DNA of 64,000 nucleotides from Phycisphaerae bacterium (GTDB lineage: Bacteria > Planctomycetota > Phycisphaerae > Sedimentisphaerales > Anaerobacaceae): assembly GCA_012744475.1 (NCBI GenBank), contig JAAYBV010000101.1, forward strand, positions 1 through 64,000. Direction: 5' to 3'. How positions within the stretch are numbered: position 1 is the first letter of the stretch; every line of letters starts with the position of its first letter. The position numbers and the translations under genes are program-made. Shown here piece after piece: positions 1 to 9,723 of this stretch. The notes under the pieces were generated by a model that searched no databases, had not been told where the DNA came from, and saw nothing but the letters and a program-made list of their open reading frames with translations.

Positions 1-201
1 AAGCGTAGTGCAACGGAGCTTTGGGGATGGCGAATGGGAGTGGCGCATCCGTACGGAAAGGCCTCTGCGAGGCGATCCATCCCCAAGTCCTGAGCGGATC
101 CGTTCGGCTTCGCTCAGGACAAGCTTTGAGGCTGCCACCCCTGGCGGGGCTGCGTCCGCAAGGGAATGCTACCCTGAAATCCTGACAGACACGCCGAGCG
201 A

Positions 202-322
202 GTGTCTGTGAAAATATCCTGGCAGCCGTGTGGCAGCGGCAAGTGCAGGCTTGCCGATGGTGATACGCATGCCGTCGAAGCCATCGGCAGACTCCGCCTT
301 GCTCCGTTTGCCGCTGCCACAC
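202..322. repeat. Structured dispersed repeat, copy A
   Basis: Shares about 110 bp with 37238-37370; outer perfect inverted repeat GTGTGGCAGCGGCAA (228-242)/TTGCCGCTGCCACAC (308-322) and inner GCCGATGG (253-260)/CCATCGGC (281-288). Confidence 0.8.
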
Positions 323-481
323 AGGGCGCTCCGTGGTGGAAAACGGGCCTTGCCGCGAAATTCGCACAGACACCTTGGTGCCTGCAAACGGGGATTGCCT
401 TTGAACCTGCAAAGGCATATCGCTACAATATGCCGTCAGTGGCGTTGCCGAAGGGTGACATGTGCGAGAGGGCTTGGAGCC

Positions 482-1816
482 ATGAATTATCTCTACATTG
501 TCGCGGCCTGCGTTCTCCTCGCCTATGGCTTGGGGTGCAGGGATAGTGGCGGAGAGGGCAATTCGTTGCGCGCTGATTCCGTCGATGAGGTAAGCAGACT
601 CTCAGAAGCCCCGGAATGCGCCGAGGAAGACATTAATCGATTCGCGAACGGCGCAACGCCCTTGTATTGGGCTGCGTTCGACTTGGACGCGGAGGCCGTG
701 AAACGCCTTTTGACCTCCGGAGCGGATGTGAACAAGGGCACTGAGAATGGTCATACACCTCTGCACGGCGCGACGGAGCAAGAATCCGAAGAGGTGCTCG
801 AGATTGTCAAGATCCTCGTCTCGCACGGAGCCGATGTCAACGCCAAGGTCCCGGGCGACGCCACTTCAAATGCGTGGGCGGGGAACACGCCTGTGCATAA
901 TGCGGCGAGCGTATCGTTTTTGGGGGACGATCTGGAGCCTCGCGGCAACCTCGCCGTGGTGGAATACCTCCTGGCCCACGACGCCGACGTGAACGCCAGG
1001 GATGCATGGGGTTGCACACCTCTGTTCGACAGTCTGTTCGCAGGCAATCTCGCTGTCACAAAGTTGCTGGTCGCCCATGGGGCTGATCTGGGTATTAGGG
1101 CCAGCGAAGATGGAGCCACCGTACTTCACGACGCCGTCTCCATCGGCGACCTGGAAGTGGTCAAGCTGTTCGTATCGCATGGCGCCGACATTAGCGCCCA
1201 AGACTTCGACGGCGAAACGCCCCTGCATGAGGCCGCACTGCGAAGGGATCGCGAGACCGTGGATTACCTCGTAAGCCAGGGTGCCGACCTCCACGCTCGG
1301 TCGAAGCGAGGTGAGACACCCCAGGACTTCCTCGACGAGTCGAACGACGTCGAACCGGTTCTTCTGGCAGGTAGGGACACGTACCCACTTACGTTGATCC
1401 GGACGGATCGCTTGCATGTACGCCTGATGTTGAAATCCGCGGGCGTTGACTATGATACCCTCTGGACTCCCTCGGCATCGGACATTGAGGGTCTCGATCG
1501 CTCGCTGCGAAGATGGCTCGAAGAAGAGCCCTCTGACACAAAGGACGCACGCGTCGATCCCGAGTATGTCCTGAGCCATTTCGACAGATACCATCGGGAA
1601 TACGCCGGATTCGTCAAAGACGGCACCGGGTACATTTTTGGCTCCATGGTCCAGGTGTCGACAGACCATCCTGTGCGCGGGCCTCTACGAAATGCGTTCG
1701 TGAGCGTGTTGGGCAGAGGCTGTGTGCAGGCTCGCGCCATCTTCGCAGCGCAATCAAAGACTGTGGTCGTATTTCGTTGCGGACGGCATGTGACCCCTGA
1801 GACAACAGCACCATAA
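482..1816 (+). CDS. Ankyrin-repeat lipoprotein
   Basis: ORF with internal ATG at 482 giving MNYLYIVAACVLLAYGLGCRDSG (lipobox-like signal peptide LAYGLGC), followed by multiple ankyrin repeats (e.g. GATPLYWAAFDLDAEAVKRLLTSGADVN, DGETPLHEAALRRDRETVDYLVSQGADLH). Confidence 0.85.
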   Translation: MNYLYIVAACVLLAYGLGCRDSGGEGNSLRADSVDEVSRLSEAPECAEEDINRFANGATPLYWAAFDLDAEAVKRLLTSGADVNKGTENGHTPLHGATEQESEEVLEIVKILVSHGADVNAKVPGDATSNAWAGNTPVHNAASVSFLGDDLEPRGNLAVVEYLLAHDADVNARDAWGCTPLFDSLFAGNLAVTKLLVAHGADLGIRASEDGATVLHDAVSIGDLEVVKLFVSHGADISAQDFDGETPLHEAALRRDRETVDYLVSQGADLHARSKRGETPQDFLDESNDVEPVLLAGRDTYPLTLIRTDRLHVRLMLKSAGVDYDTLWTPSASDIEGLDRSLRRWLEEEPSDTKDARVDPEYVLSHFDRYHREYAGFVKDGTGYIFGSMVQVSTDHPVRGPLRNAFVSVLGRGCVQARAIFAAQSKTVVVFRCGRHVTPETTAP

Positions 1817-1848
1817 CGAGAAGAGACCGAGTCGACCAGAGACAGTCT

Positions 1849-4167
1849 CTATTCAGAATGAAGGTGCACGACTGTCTCCAGGGTGCCGGAGGGGGCGGGT
1901 TTGTGGATGGCGATGCGGGTGTGTTCAGCGCCTTGGGCCAGGGGCAGGCGCTCGACGCGGACGGTGCAGTCTTGCGGGATCGAGATCGTTGCCAGGCCCT
2001 TGTCGCCTCGGATCGTGACGACGCTGTCGGTCTGCTCGACCGGCAGGCTCGTTTGCCAGTAGAATTCGACCGCGTTGCCTTTGGCCAACTCGTATTCGTC
2101 GCGAATCGTCAGCACATCGGGCGAGGGTGAATCCCACGTGCGGAGCCATTTCTTGTAGTAGCCGGCCCAGCCTGGCGTCGCGTCGATCTGGGCGCGGAAC
2201 GCCCGCTCGTCGCCCTTGCCGGTCGGCCTGACGTCGAACGGCAGCGGATTCAACGGGGCCGCACGCTCGGCCATGCCGACCGGCACGAGCATGTTATGGC
2301 GCTGGCATTGCTTGTACACCGCATGGATCGGATCGTCATAGTCGCAGATGCCGAGGTCCGCCGCGAAGGTCTGGCCCGCGAACTCAAGCACGAAGCTGCC
2401 CTTGTCCTCGTGCGTGTGGCCCGCATTGGCCTTATTGCCCATGATGAAGACCTTCACGCGCTCGCCGCCGAGCGGCCGCGTCGAACCGACGTAGCCGATC
2501 TCGGGCAGCTCGATGTACGCCGGCAGAGAGGGCGCTGCGTCCAACAGGGGTTCGCCTCGGGCAGCCTGCTGCTTGTTGTAGAGTGTAGTCCAATAGCTGT
2601 TCGGGACCAGCTCGGTCAGGATGCGCAACGTATCGTTGCGGAAGCCGGCCCCCGAATCGCAGACCGCGATCACATCGTCGCTCGTCGTAGAAGCAACGAC
2701 CGCGGCGTAATTGGCGGTCCGCTTGACGATCGCGGGGACAAGCTCCGAGAGATTGCGGCCACGGGCTCGCGCGTAGTGCTTCATCGCGTTGTAGTCCTCG
2801 CGGATCGTTGGATTCAGGTAGCTGGGGCCTTCGAGCGACCCGCCGTCCGGCTCGATGACATTTTCAAGATTGTCGATCGCATCGCCAAGGGCCAGGTCCG
2901 TGTAGGGCTTGACGCGGGGCCACTGGCGCTCCAGCACGAGGTACGCGTGCATGCGGCCCGTATTGAAGTACGCGAGCTGGTTGCAGTGGAAGATATACTC
3001 ATGGCGCCAGGCGACGTAGTTGATCGGCCCGATCCCTTCCTCCGCCAGTCGCCGCATCAGGTACGTCCGCCCGGCGTCGGTGAAGACCTCGCCCGCCAGG
3101 TCGAGGATCACGGCGATGTCTTCGGTGGTGTACGAGCGGCGGAACGCCCGGTCCTCCCAGGCGCTGCCCGGCAGGACGGACATGAAGCCCGTGTCCCAGT
3201 GCTCGCTCATCGCCAGCGACAGCGCATAGCGAGCGGCCATGCGCAGCGCCTCGGCGTCGCGCAGGACGAGCCCTGCGACAGCAAGCTCGGGATTGCCGGA
3301 CAGGCGAGGGCGGAACTCGTCCCGCACGCGACTGTGGGCGCTCGTCCTCCCGCCGCTGCCGACGAACTCGCTGATCCCCCTCTCCGGGTGATACTCTCGT
3401 GCCACCGCTGCGCGTCGCGTGAACTCCGACTCACCGCCGGCTGCCGCTCCGCCTGCGGCGGATTCGTGTCTGGCCCGCAGGTCCGCCAACTCTTCGCCCG
3501 TCAGGAATATGCCGTAACGAGGCTCGAATCGCAGGGTCGCATCCGGCGCCTTCAGGTAGGCGTCCCACTGCATGGCGGAGTAGTCCCACTGGTCGAAGTA
3601 TTGCGCGAGCCGCTCGCTGTTCTGGAGTCCGATCCAGGTAAGCCAGCCTGCGGCACCGCCCTCGGCCCCGGTTTCAAGTTCCAGTGTGATCGTCTCGATG
3701 CAGCGCGCGCCTTGCAGGTCCAGGGCATACTCGGCGCGGTTCTCGGCGGCCGGCTCGGAGACGAACGTGCGCGGGCCCAGGTCCGTTGCCACAGCCACGC
3801 GAGTGACACATCCTTTCGGCGGCGACAGACGGACGAGCAGACGATCGTAGGCCGAACAGTCGACGTGGAAGTCGCGGCTCATGCGCAAGGCCGGACCGGC
3901 CGCCGGCTTCGAGGCCCACTCGAAATCGACCGCGCTCCAATTCTGCCTGATCCGCAGCCCATGTCCGGTCCCGGGATCGATCTTCCACTTCGGCAAGCCG
4001 CTCAGCTCGGGCACCCAGAACGGCTCGATGATCGCCTCGGCCATATTGATTGGAACAGGCTTATGCAACGCCGATGTCCCGCCGGCGCCGCGAGCGGGAA
4101 CAGGCCGCAGAACGAACAGGAGCAACCACAGAAGCAGACAGGATCGGATGCTCGCAGGAAATCTCAT
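1849..4167 (-). CDS. Heparinase II/III-like / alginate-lyase-like exported protein
   Basis: Signal peptide MRFPASIRSCLLLWLLLFVLRPVPARG; alpha/alpha-toroid-like region and C-terminal heparinase II/III-like motif VFIMGNKANAGHTHEDKGSFVLEFAGQTFAADLG. Confidence 0.75.
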   Translation of the reverse strand: MRFPASIRSCLLLWLLLFVLRPVPARGAGGTSALHKPVPINMAEAIIEPFWVPELSGLPKWKIDPGTGHGLRIRQNWSAVDFEWASKPAAGPALRMSRDFHVDCSAYDRLLVRLSPPKGCVTRVAVATDLGPRTFVSEPAAENRAEYALDLQGARCIETITLELETGAEGGAAGWLTWIGLQNSERLAQYFDQWDYSAMQWDAYLKAPDATLRFEPRYGIFLTGEELADLRARHESAAGGAAAGGESEFTRRAAVAREYHPERGISEFVGSGGRTSAHSRVRDEFRPRLSGNPELAVAGLVLRDAEALRMAARYALSLAMSEHWDTGFMSVLPGSAWEDRAFRRSYTTEDIAVILDLAGEVFTDAGRTYLMRRLAEEGIGPINYVAWRHEYIFHCNQLAYFNTGRMHAYLVLERQWPRVKPYTDLALGDAIDNLENVIEPDGGSLEGPSYLNPTIREDYNAMKHYARARGRNLSELVPAIVKRTANYAAVVASTTSDDVIAVCDSGAGFRNDTLRILTELVPNSYWTTLYNKQQAARGEPLLDAAPSLPAYIELPEIGYVGSTRPLGGERVKVFIMGNKANAGHTHEDKGSFVLEFAGQTFAADLGICDYDDPIHAVYKQCQRHNMLVPVGMAERAAPLNPLPFDVRPTGKGDERAFRAQIDATPGWAGYYKKWLRTWDSPSPDVLTIRDEYELAKGNAVEFYWQTSLPVEQTDSVVTIRGDKGLATISIPQDCTVRVERLPLAQGAEHTRIAIHKPAPSGTLETVVHLHSE

Positions 4168-4225
4168 CGTTCTCACCTCGTGCCCGTTCGGAACCGTAGA
4201 GGGCGAGGCACACCTCGCCCCTGCT

Positions 4226-5572
4226 TCAATGCCGGCCGACAAGAAGGACGGCGGCCTGGAGCACCGGATCGGCCGCCTCCAGTTCGACCGGCGTGGCGTT
4301 GACAGCGAAGTCCGGGGCAATGCCCTGCCCTTCGAAACAGGTGCCGTCCGGACGCAGAGCTTTCCAGGAAGGCAAATACACCGTGACTCCGTTGCCCAGA
4401 TCGACCGGCTTGGGATTGCCCGAGCTTCCGTACGAGGCCGCACCGACCAGCTTGCAGCCGGGCACCTGCTTCATCATGAGCAGGAAGGCCTCGCAACTGC
4501 TCATGTTGGCCGGACCCATCAGAACCGCGACCTTGCCGCGATACTTCGGCCGGGGCTTGCTGGGTTCGAGGACGCGTTCCTGCGTCTGACCGAACCCGCT
4601 CGGCGCGCTCGCATCGCGATAAACGTGTTTGGCATAGACAACGGGCTTGTCGATGAAACAGCCGGCGAATTTCTGGGCGAGAGGTTCGGCCCCCCCGCTG
4701 TTGGGACGCACGTCGACGACCAGGCCCCGCGCGCTGGCCAACTCCCCGAGGGCCACATACACCTGCTCGAGGGCCTCCGTGTGCTTGCTGTCCCAACTGT
4801 CGATCCGAATGTAGCCGACGCCGTTGTCGAACCGGCCCGTGTAAACGACGGCGCTGCGTTTCTGGAACACGGGAACGACCTTGGCCAGCGTGTCGAGGTT
4901 GTAGTTTCGCACGATGTCACGCTTGAAGGGCTGGACGGTCGTGCCGGCCACCTCGATCCAGATGTGCATGTCCCGTGCGTGGGCCAGCAGCCTGGCGACC
5001 GCCTCTGCAAAGGCCGCGGGATTCTTGGCGCCTTCCAGAGCGGGCATGTGTTCGGCAAAGACGGCGGCCCAATCCACGCCGCGCAGATCCTTGTACGAAT
5101 ACTGCGTGTCGATCGCCTCGCGCAGCCTGGCGGCCGCTTGGGCGTTGCCCTGCGAACCCGTAGCCGGTTGTGGCGCATCGTTCGCTGCAGCGGTCCGGAA
5201 CTGGACCGGACAGGGCACGGCCGATTCGCCGGCAACGTTGCGACACTTCTGTGCGGCGGGACAGTTGACGCTGAGCCGGTACTCATGGTCCGCGACGAGT
5301 TGCACGCGCATCACCAGCGTCCGGCTGTCAGCCCAGCGCGGCCGGCCGACCGTCTTGGGAAACAGCGGCCCACCGCCGCAGATCGAATACCCGCCCGTGC
5401 TCATGTCCTGATCGAAGACAAACCGCAGCTCCCGCAGATCGGGATCGACGTTCAGATCGCCGTTGCGCGGCACCGTCTCGACCACCTTCGGGGGCACGGC
5501 CAAGAGGCTCGCGGCCGGCAATATCACAAGAGCTACCCAGACCAAACCCATCGTTCGCTTCGAGATTCCCAT
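4226..5572 (-). CDS. S41-family peptidase with N-terminal Ig-like (SbsA/Big_5-like) domain
   Basis: Start MGISKRTMGLVWVALVILPAASLLA; PPKVVETVPRNGDLNVDPDLRELRFVFDQDMS is Ig-like; GKVAVLMGPANMSSCEAFLLMMKQVPGCKLVGAASYGSSGNP fits the S41 catalytic Ser region. Confidence 0.75.
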   Translation of the reverse strand: MGISKRTMGLVWVALVILPAASLLAVPPKVVETVPRNGDLNVDPDLRELRFVFDQDMSTGGYSICGGGPLFPKTVGRPRWADSRTLVMRVQLVADHEYRLSVNCPAAQKCRNVAGESAVPCPVQFRTAAANDAPQPATGSQGNAQAAARLREAIDTQYSYKDLRGVDWAAVFAEHMPALEGAKNPAAFAEAVARLLAHARDMHIWIEVAGTTVQPFKRDIVRNYNLDTLAKVVPVFQKRSAVVYTGRFDNGVGYIRIDSWDSKHTEALEQVYVALGELASARGLVVDVRPNSGGAEPLAQKFAGCFIDKPVVYAKHVYRDASAPSGFGQTQERVLEPSKPRPKYRGKVAVLMGPANMSSCEAFLLMMKQVPGCKLVGAASYGSSGNPKPVDLGNGVTVYLPSWKALRPDGTCFEGQGIAPDFAVNATPVELEAADPVLQAAVLLVGRH

Positions 5573-5582
5573 GTCTCCACCT

Positions 5583-5684
5583 GGACATTCGGATTTACGA
5601 TCTATGATCTGCGATTGAGTCGCGTTGGAGACGCACAAGGCCAAATCATAATTCACAAATCATAAATCGCAAATCCAAAACCGG
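5583..5684. repeat. 7-nt-phased AT-rich imperfect palindrome
   Basis: Left GGATTTACGATCTATGATCTGCGATTGAG; reverse complement of right arm GGATTTGCGATTTATGATTTGTGAATTATGATTTGG. Confidence 0.7.
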
Positions 5685-5722
5685 CCTGGTAGAGGCGATT
5701 CATCATTCGCCCGTATGCGGGT

Positions 5723-7483
5723 TCACCGGCGTTTCCGGATCACGAGGGTACAGCGACCGAAGTTGGTCGTGGGCTTCTCCACGACCGCTGAGGTGAAGGG
5801 GTTAGCCCACGCATCGGTGGGCGGAATGGTCAGCTCGAACCCGCTGTTCGGATCGACGCCGACACTCACCTTGTAGGAGACGACGGGGATCAGGCTTTGC
5901 AGGTCCACCCAGTACTTGCCCTGCTCGAGACTGAACGCGTCGAGCGGCAGGTGCCATTGGCAGATGAGCAGTGTCTGGCCGAGCGACAGTCTGCCGAGAG
6001 GCAGCGCGATGTTGTATGTGCCGTCGCCCGTCTTTTCGAAAGCCAGCGCGACAGAGTCCTGAGCCGGCCTGCCGGATTCACCGAGCCGCACCGACTCCAA
6101 CGTGGCATTGGCGTGGGGCAACCGGATCGGCAGGAGCGACGCGTCTTGGGGACCCCTCAGGAGCGTGAGCCAGCCTTCGACTCGAACCCTGGCGTCTGGC
6201 AGCACATAGTAGAAGGTCTCCTGACTCCCCACAAACCCTGGTCTGGACCACGAGTGATACCCGGCGCTGGGATCGATGCCTTCGACCGGTGGCAATGGCT
6301 CGGGCAGGTCCTCCGGGGCGACATCTTCGGCGTGGAGGTCGCCGTAGATGACGCGATAGGTTTCGGAGTCCTTGGGTCGGTACCAGAAGATAGGCGTCTC
6401 GGCCTGGCCCAACATGACCCCTTGGCCCTGATAGGTCCACTCGCCTTCGCCTTGGAAGAAGCGCGTGAACAGCAGGTAGTTCTGGATCGTCTGACCGAGG
6501 GCCACCTGCTCTTCACTGGTGAGATTCATCGCCTCCGTCTTCTTGGCGACATCGGGCGCCTGCTTGAGATAGTCCTCCACGGCCACGCCGTCGGGGAAGC
6601 GCCCGTCGTTGAATCTCTCGGCCAGCAGCCGCAGACCCTCGATGAAGGCTTCTTCCGTGCCCGCCTGGAGATCGAGCGTCGTTTCCTGCCGGACCGTGTA
6701 GCCCTCGGGCACGTCCATGCTGAACAGCGATTCGTCCATGTCCACGTCGAACTGCATGTTCTTGCAGATCGTTCGCATCTGGCCTTCGTTCTGCTCGATG
6801 CGCACGGGCAGGCCGGTCTCCGCGTCGGCCCAGAGCGTGATCCCGGTGCGCGGGTGTTTGGCAAGGAAGCCCACGACCTCTCGACCGTCGATCTCCTGAA
6901 CACCGAGATCCTCGACGACGAAATCGGGGCTCTTATCCAACATCAGCAGGACGTTCTTGAGATGGTCCATGTAGTTCGGTATGGGCGGCAAGCCTTCCAA
7001 GCTAATGTACTGGGCCTCCTCCTTCGTCTCGGAGAACGTCAGGATTCGGCCTGCCTCCAGGTCGATGATCGTGACGTCGTCGCCCACGGCAGGGACGGTC
7101 CTTCGGATGCGCGATCCCATCACCATGTCGTGGATGATCGGAGCGCCGCCGTCTTCCTTGCCGACGATGATGTCGAATTCAGCGGTGCTGGCTCTGAGAA
7201 TAGGCTGGATGACCTGGGCAAAGGTCAGCGTCGAGCCCACCGGGTTGCCGATGAAGTGAAACGCAATCAATGCCGCGATCGTGATCCCTGCCGCGGCGGC
7301 GATCTTTGTCGTTCTGCTGGTCATGATGATTCTCCATAACGCCGGCTCCGGATGCGCTGTCGCACGCCGGCGGCGCTCTTCCAGCTCGTCGAGGGCGCCG
7401 CGCAGCATTCGCTCGTCCGCCCCCGGGCCGGCTGCGATTTGGGATTCGTGGATCAGTCGTCTTATCTCATCTGCCGGTTTCAT
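5723..7483 (-). CDS. Anti-sigma-factor-like membrane protein with LolA/RseB-like outer-membrane sorting domain
   Basis: Cytoplasmic N-terminus, TM (TTKIAAAAGITIAALIAFHFIG), LolA/MucB-like central region; stop/start overlap with the upstream ECF sigma gene. Confidence 0.6.
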   Translation of the reverse strand: MKPADEIRRLIHESQIAAGPGADERMLRGALDELEERRRRATAHPEPALWRIIMTSRTTKIAAAAGITIAALIAFHFIGNPVGSTLTFAQVIQPILRASTAEFDIIVGKEDGGAPIIHDMVMGSRIRRTVPAVGDDVTIIDLEAGRILTFSETKEEAQYISLEGLPPIPNYMDHLKNVLLMLDKSPDFVVEDLGVQEIDGREVVGFLAKHPRTGITLWADAETGLPVRIEQNEGQMRTICKNMQFDVDMDESLFSMDVPEGYTVRQETTLDLQAGTEEAFIEGLRLLAERFNDGRFPDGVAVEDYLKQAPDVAKKTEAMNLTSEEQVALGQTIQNYLLFTRFFQGEGEWTYQGQGVMLGQAETPIFWYRPKDSETYRVIYGDLHAEDVAPEDLPEPLPPVEGIDPSAGYHSWSRPGFVGSQETFYYVLPDARVRVEGWLTLLRGPQDASLLPIRLPHANATLESVRLGESGRPAQDSVALAFEKTGDGTYNIALPLGRLSLGQTLLICQWHLPLDAFSLEQGKYWVDLQSLIPVVSYKVSVGVDPNSGFELTIPPTDAWANPFTSAVVEKPTTNFGRCTLVIRKRR

Positions 7484-8022
7484 CGGGTGACCTCACCGTT
7501 CAGAAGCAACCGCAGTTTGTCGAGTCCATAACGGTAGCGGCTCTTGGCCGTATTGGTCGAAATCTGCCGCGCCCGGGCGATGGCGCCGAAGGTCATCGAG
7601 CCGTGCAGGTGCATCAGGACGACCTCGCGCTGCTCGAACGGCAACTCGGCCATTGCGAGGCTGAGCCGCCCGAGCTGTTCGTTGCACTCGACCTCCTCGA
7701 CGGGTCCATCGGCATCCACGGGCGTGGTGTCATCGATACCAGCCCCTGACCGGCCGCGTCGCCGCTCGGCCTTGTTCCAGTTGCGAGCGTGGTTGGCTAC
7801 ACAAGTCAGCAGGAAACCCTTGAGACTGCCGGTCAGCCGGAAACCGTCCAGGCCTCGCACGAACGACACGAACACGTCGTGCACCACGTCCTCGCAGGCG
7901 CTGCGGTCGTTCAACAGGGCCATCGCGAGGAAGAGCAGGTCCGTCTTGTACTTGCGGTATATGCGCGCAAGGGCCTCCGGGCTTCCACGCTTACATCGAT
8001 AAACAAGCAGTTTGTCTTCCAT
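7480..8022 (-). CDS. RNA polymerase sigma factor, ECF subfamily
   Basis: MEDKLLVYRCKRGSPEALARIYRKYKTDLLFLAMALL...CEDVVHDVFVSFVR (region 2) and ELPFEQREVVLMHLHGSMTFGAIARARQISTNTAKSRYRYGLDKLR (region 4). Confidence 0.9.
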   Translation of the reverse strand: MEDKLLVYRCKRGSPEALARIYRKYKTDLLFLAMALLNDRSACEDVVHDVFVSFVRGLDGFRLTGSLKGFLLTCVANHARNWNKAERRRGRSGAGIDDTTPVDADGPVEEVECNEQLGRLSLAMAELPFEQREVVLMHLHGSMTFGAIARARQISTNTAKSRYRYGLDKLRLLLNGEVTR

Positions 8023-8141
8023 AGTGCCGGTCCGGCGAACCCGTCTGCAAACGTCTGTCCGCAATATAACAACCGGCGAGGCGATTCGGGTCTACCGGGC
8101 GAAGCGTTTTTTCCACAACCGACGTGTTCGCGGCGCGGGCG

Positions 8142-8173
8142 CATGGAAAAGGCCGGGTGGAAAGCCCGGCCTG
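8142..8173 (-). terminator. Rho-independent terminator-like hairpin on minus strand
   Basis: On the minus strand AGGCCGGG-CTTTCCA-CCCGGCCT followed by TTTCC; 8-bp perfect stem, 7-nt loop; lies downstream of the minus-strand gene ending at 8311. Confidence 0.5.
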
Positions 8174-8310
8174 AGGAAATTCGGATTCTCGCAAACGGGC
8201 GAGGGGAGCCTGGCCCCGTGTGTAGCGTGCCCGTAAGAGCCTGCCCTGAGCTTGTCGAAGGGGCATCCTCGCCTGCCATAGCGTCTTACGACGCCACTAC
8301 AAACGAACGG

Positions 8311-9627
8311 TCAGTTGCCGGCGAGGGCCTCGACGATGGTGCCGGCGAAGAGCGGCACGACGAGCGGTCCGGTCGAGGTGATGATGCGGCCGTCTCTCTC
8401 GACCGCCGCACCAGTGAAGACCGCGCCCGAGGCAACCAGGCGGTTCCGTTCGGCCGGCAGACTCGTCGCCCGAACGCCTCGGAGCACTCCGGCGTGGGCC
8501 AGGATCACCGGGCCTGTGCTGCTGGCCGCAACTACCTTCTGCTGGGCCACCGCCCGACGCGCCAGGCCGACGGCCAGCGGGCTGTTGTAGTACTCGATCG
8601 TCCCGACCCCGCCGATGAAAACGAAGGCATCGAAGTCCTCGACCTTCACCTGGTTCAACGGCATGTCGGCCTGGGCGAAACTGCCGAACGCACCGACGAT
8701 TCTGCCGGCCCGAGTGCTGGCGATGACCGTCTGCACGCTCGCCAGCGCGAGAGTACGGGCCGTTTCGGAAAGCTCCTGGTCCTGGAATCCGTTGGGCGGC
8801 ACGATGAGCACGGCCTTGGCGTAGCCCTGTCCCGAGGCGGCTCGAGATCCACCTGCGGCGGACTGGGCTGCGGCGGCCGCCCGCGAGGCCGGATAGCCTA
8901 TCAGGGCGACATACATCGGGTCCGCTGCCCGCGCCAGCCGCAAAGCCCGTTTGATTGCAGAGCTATCCACGTTGGCTGAGGCGATGTACGTCAGGTCGAG
9001 GCTGACCGCCTGGAGCTGGAGGTTCTGCGACATCTGTCCGGCCAGCAGCGACATGACGCTTCTGGCGTTCTGACCGTAGATCGGAGAGAAGTCCCGTACC
9101 GAGCCTGTAATGATGACCTGGCAACTGCCCGTGGTGGTCGGCGGAATTGAGGCGTTGGGTTGGCGGCTGAAGACCGCGGCCGCGATGGCCCCGCGCACGT
9201 CGTTGTCAGAGATCTGCTGCAAGGCATGACCGATCGGGTCGTAAAGGTACGTCCCTTCAGGCAGCGAGAAATAGACCCTCAACGGGCTCAGGCTGCCGGG
9301 CGTGGCCGTGGCGCCTTCGGTCCTGGGAGCAGTCACCCCCTGGGCGGCCCAGGCAAGCTGGCCGATCTCCTCTAATGTCAATTTTTGGTCGGAAGGGAAC
9401 TCAAGGTTCTGTGAGAGGGTCAGGGCCCTTTCGACACTGACGGCACTCGATGCGGCCGGAGCGGGCAGTTGAACGTTCTTGAGCCTGGCGTTGCGGGGCG
9501 TACGGGTCCCCGTCGCGTCCCGGCCAGCCTGTTCCTGTCCCCAGCAGATGACCGACATGGCCAGAAGGACAGGCACCCATCGCAACCCACATCGCCGGCA
9601 GGCAACGGAAGAAGTCTTGCGCGTCAT
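8311..9627 (-). CDS. SagB-type nitroreductase-like domain fused to C-terminal DJ-1/PfpI domain
   Basis: N-terminal LTLEEIGQLAWAAQGV...ATPGSLSPLRVYFSLPEGTYLYDPIGHALQQI...YGQNARSVMSLLAGQMSQNLQLQAVSL (SagB-like); C-terminal AKAVLIVPPNGFQDQELSETARTLA...DFDAFVFIGGVGTIEYYNSP (DJ-1/PfpI). Confidence 0.7.
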   Translation of the reverse strand: MTRKTSSVACRRCGLRWVPVLLAMSVICWGQEQAGRDATGTRTPRNARLKNVQLPAPAASSAVSVERALTLSQNLEFPSDQKLTLEEIGQLAWAAQGVTAPRTEGATATPGSLSPLRVYFSLPEGTYLYDPIGHALQQISDNDVRGAIAAAVFSRQPNASIPPTTTGSCQVIITGSVRDFSPIYGQNARSVMSLLAGQMSQNLQLQAVSLDLTYIASANVDSSAIKRALRLARAADPMYVALIGYPASRAAAAAQSAAGGSRAASGQGYAKAVLIVPPNGFQDQELSETARTLALASVQTVIASTRAGRIVGAFGSFAQADMPLNQVKVEDFDAFVFIGGVGTIEYYNSPLAVGLARRAVAQQKVVAASSTGPVILAHAGVLRGVRATSLPAERNRLVASGAVFTGAAVERDGRIITSTGPLVVPLFAGTIVEALAGN

Positions 9628-9723
9628 ATGCTGTTCCTCCAAATGGACCAAAGCCCATTCTACAGCGTAACACGTTGGGCGGGATTTCGCCACAGGATTC
9701 CTGGCAGGGACGAGGCGGTCTCT

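Noticed and set aside
2296-4302. 668-aa plus-strand ORF
   Set aside because: Antisense to the heparinase-like gene; Arg/Ala/Gly-rich, no recognisable domain; typical shadow ORF in GC-rich DNA.
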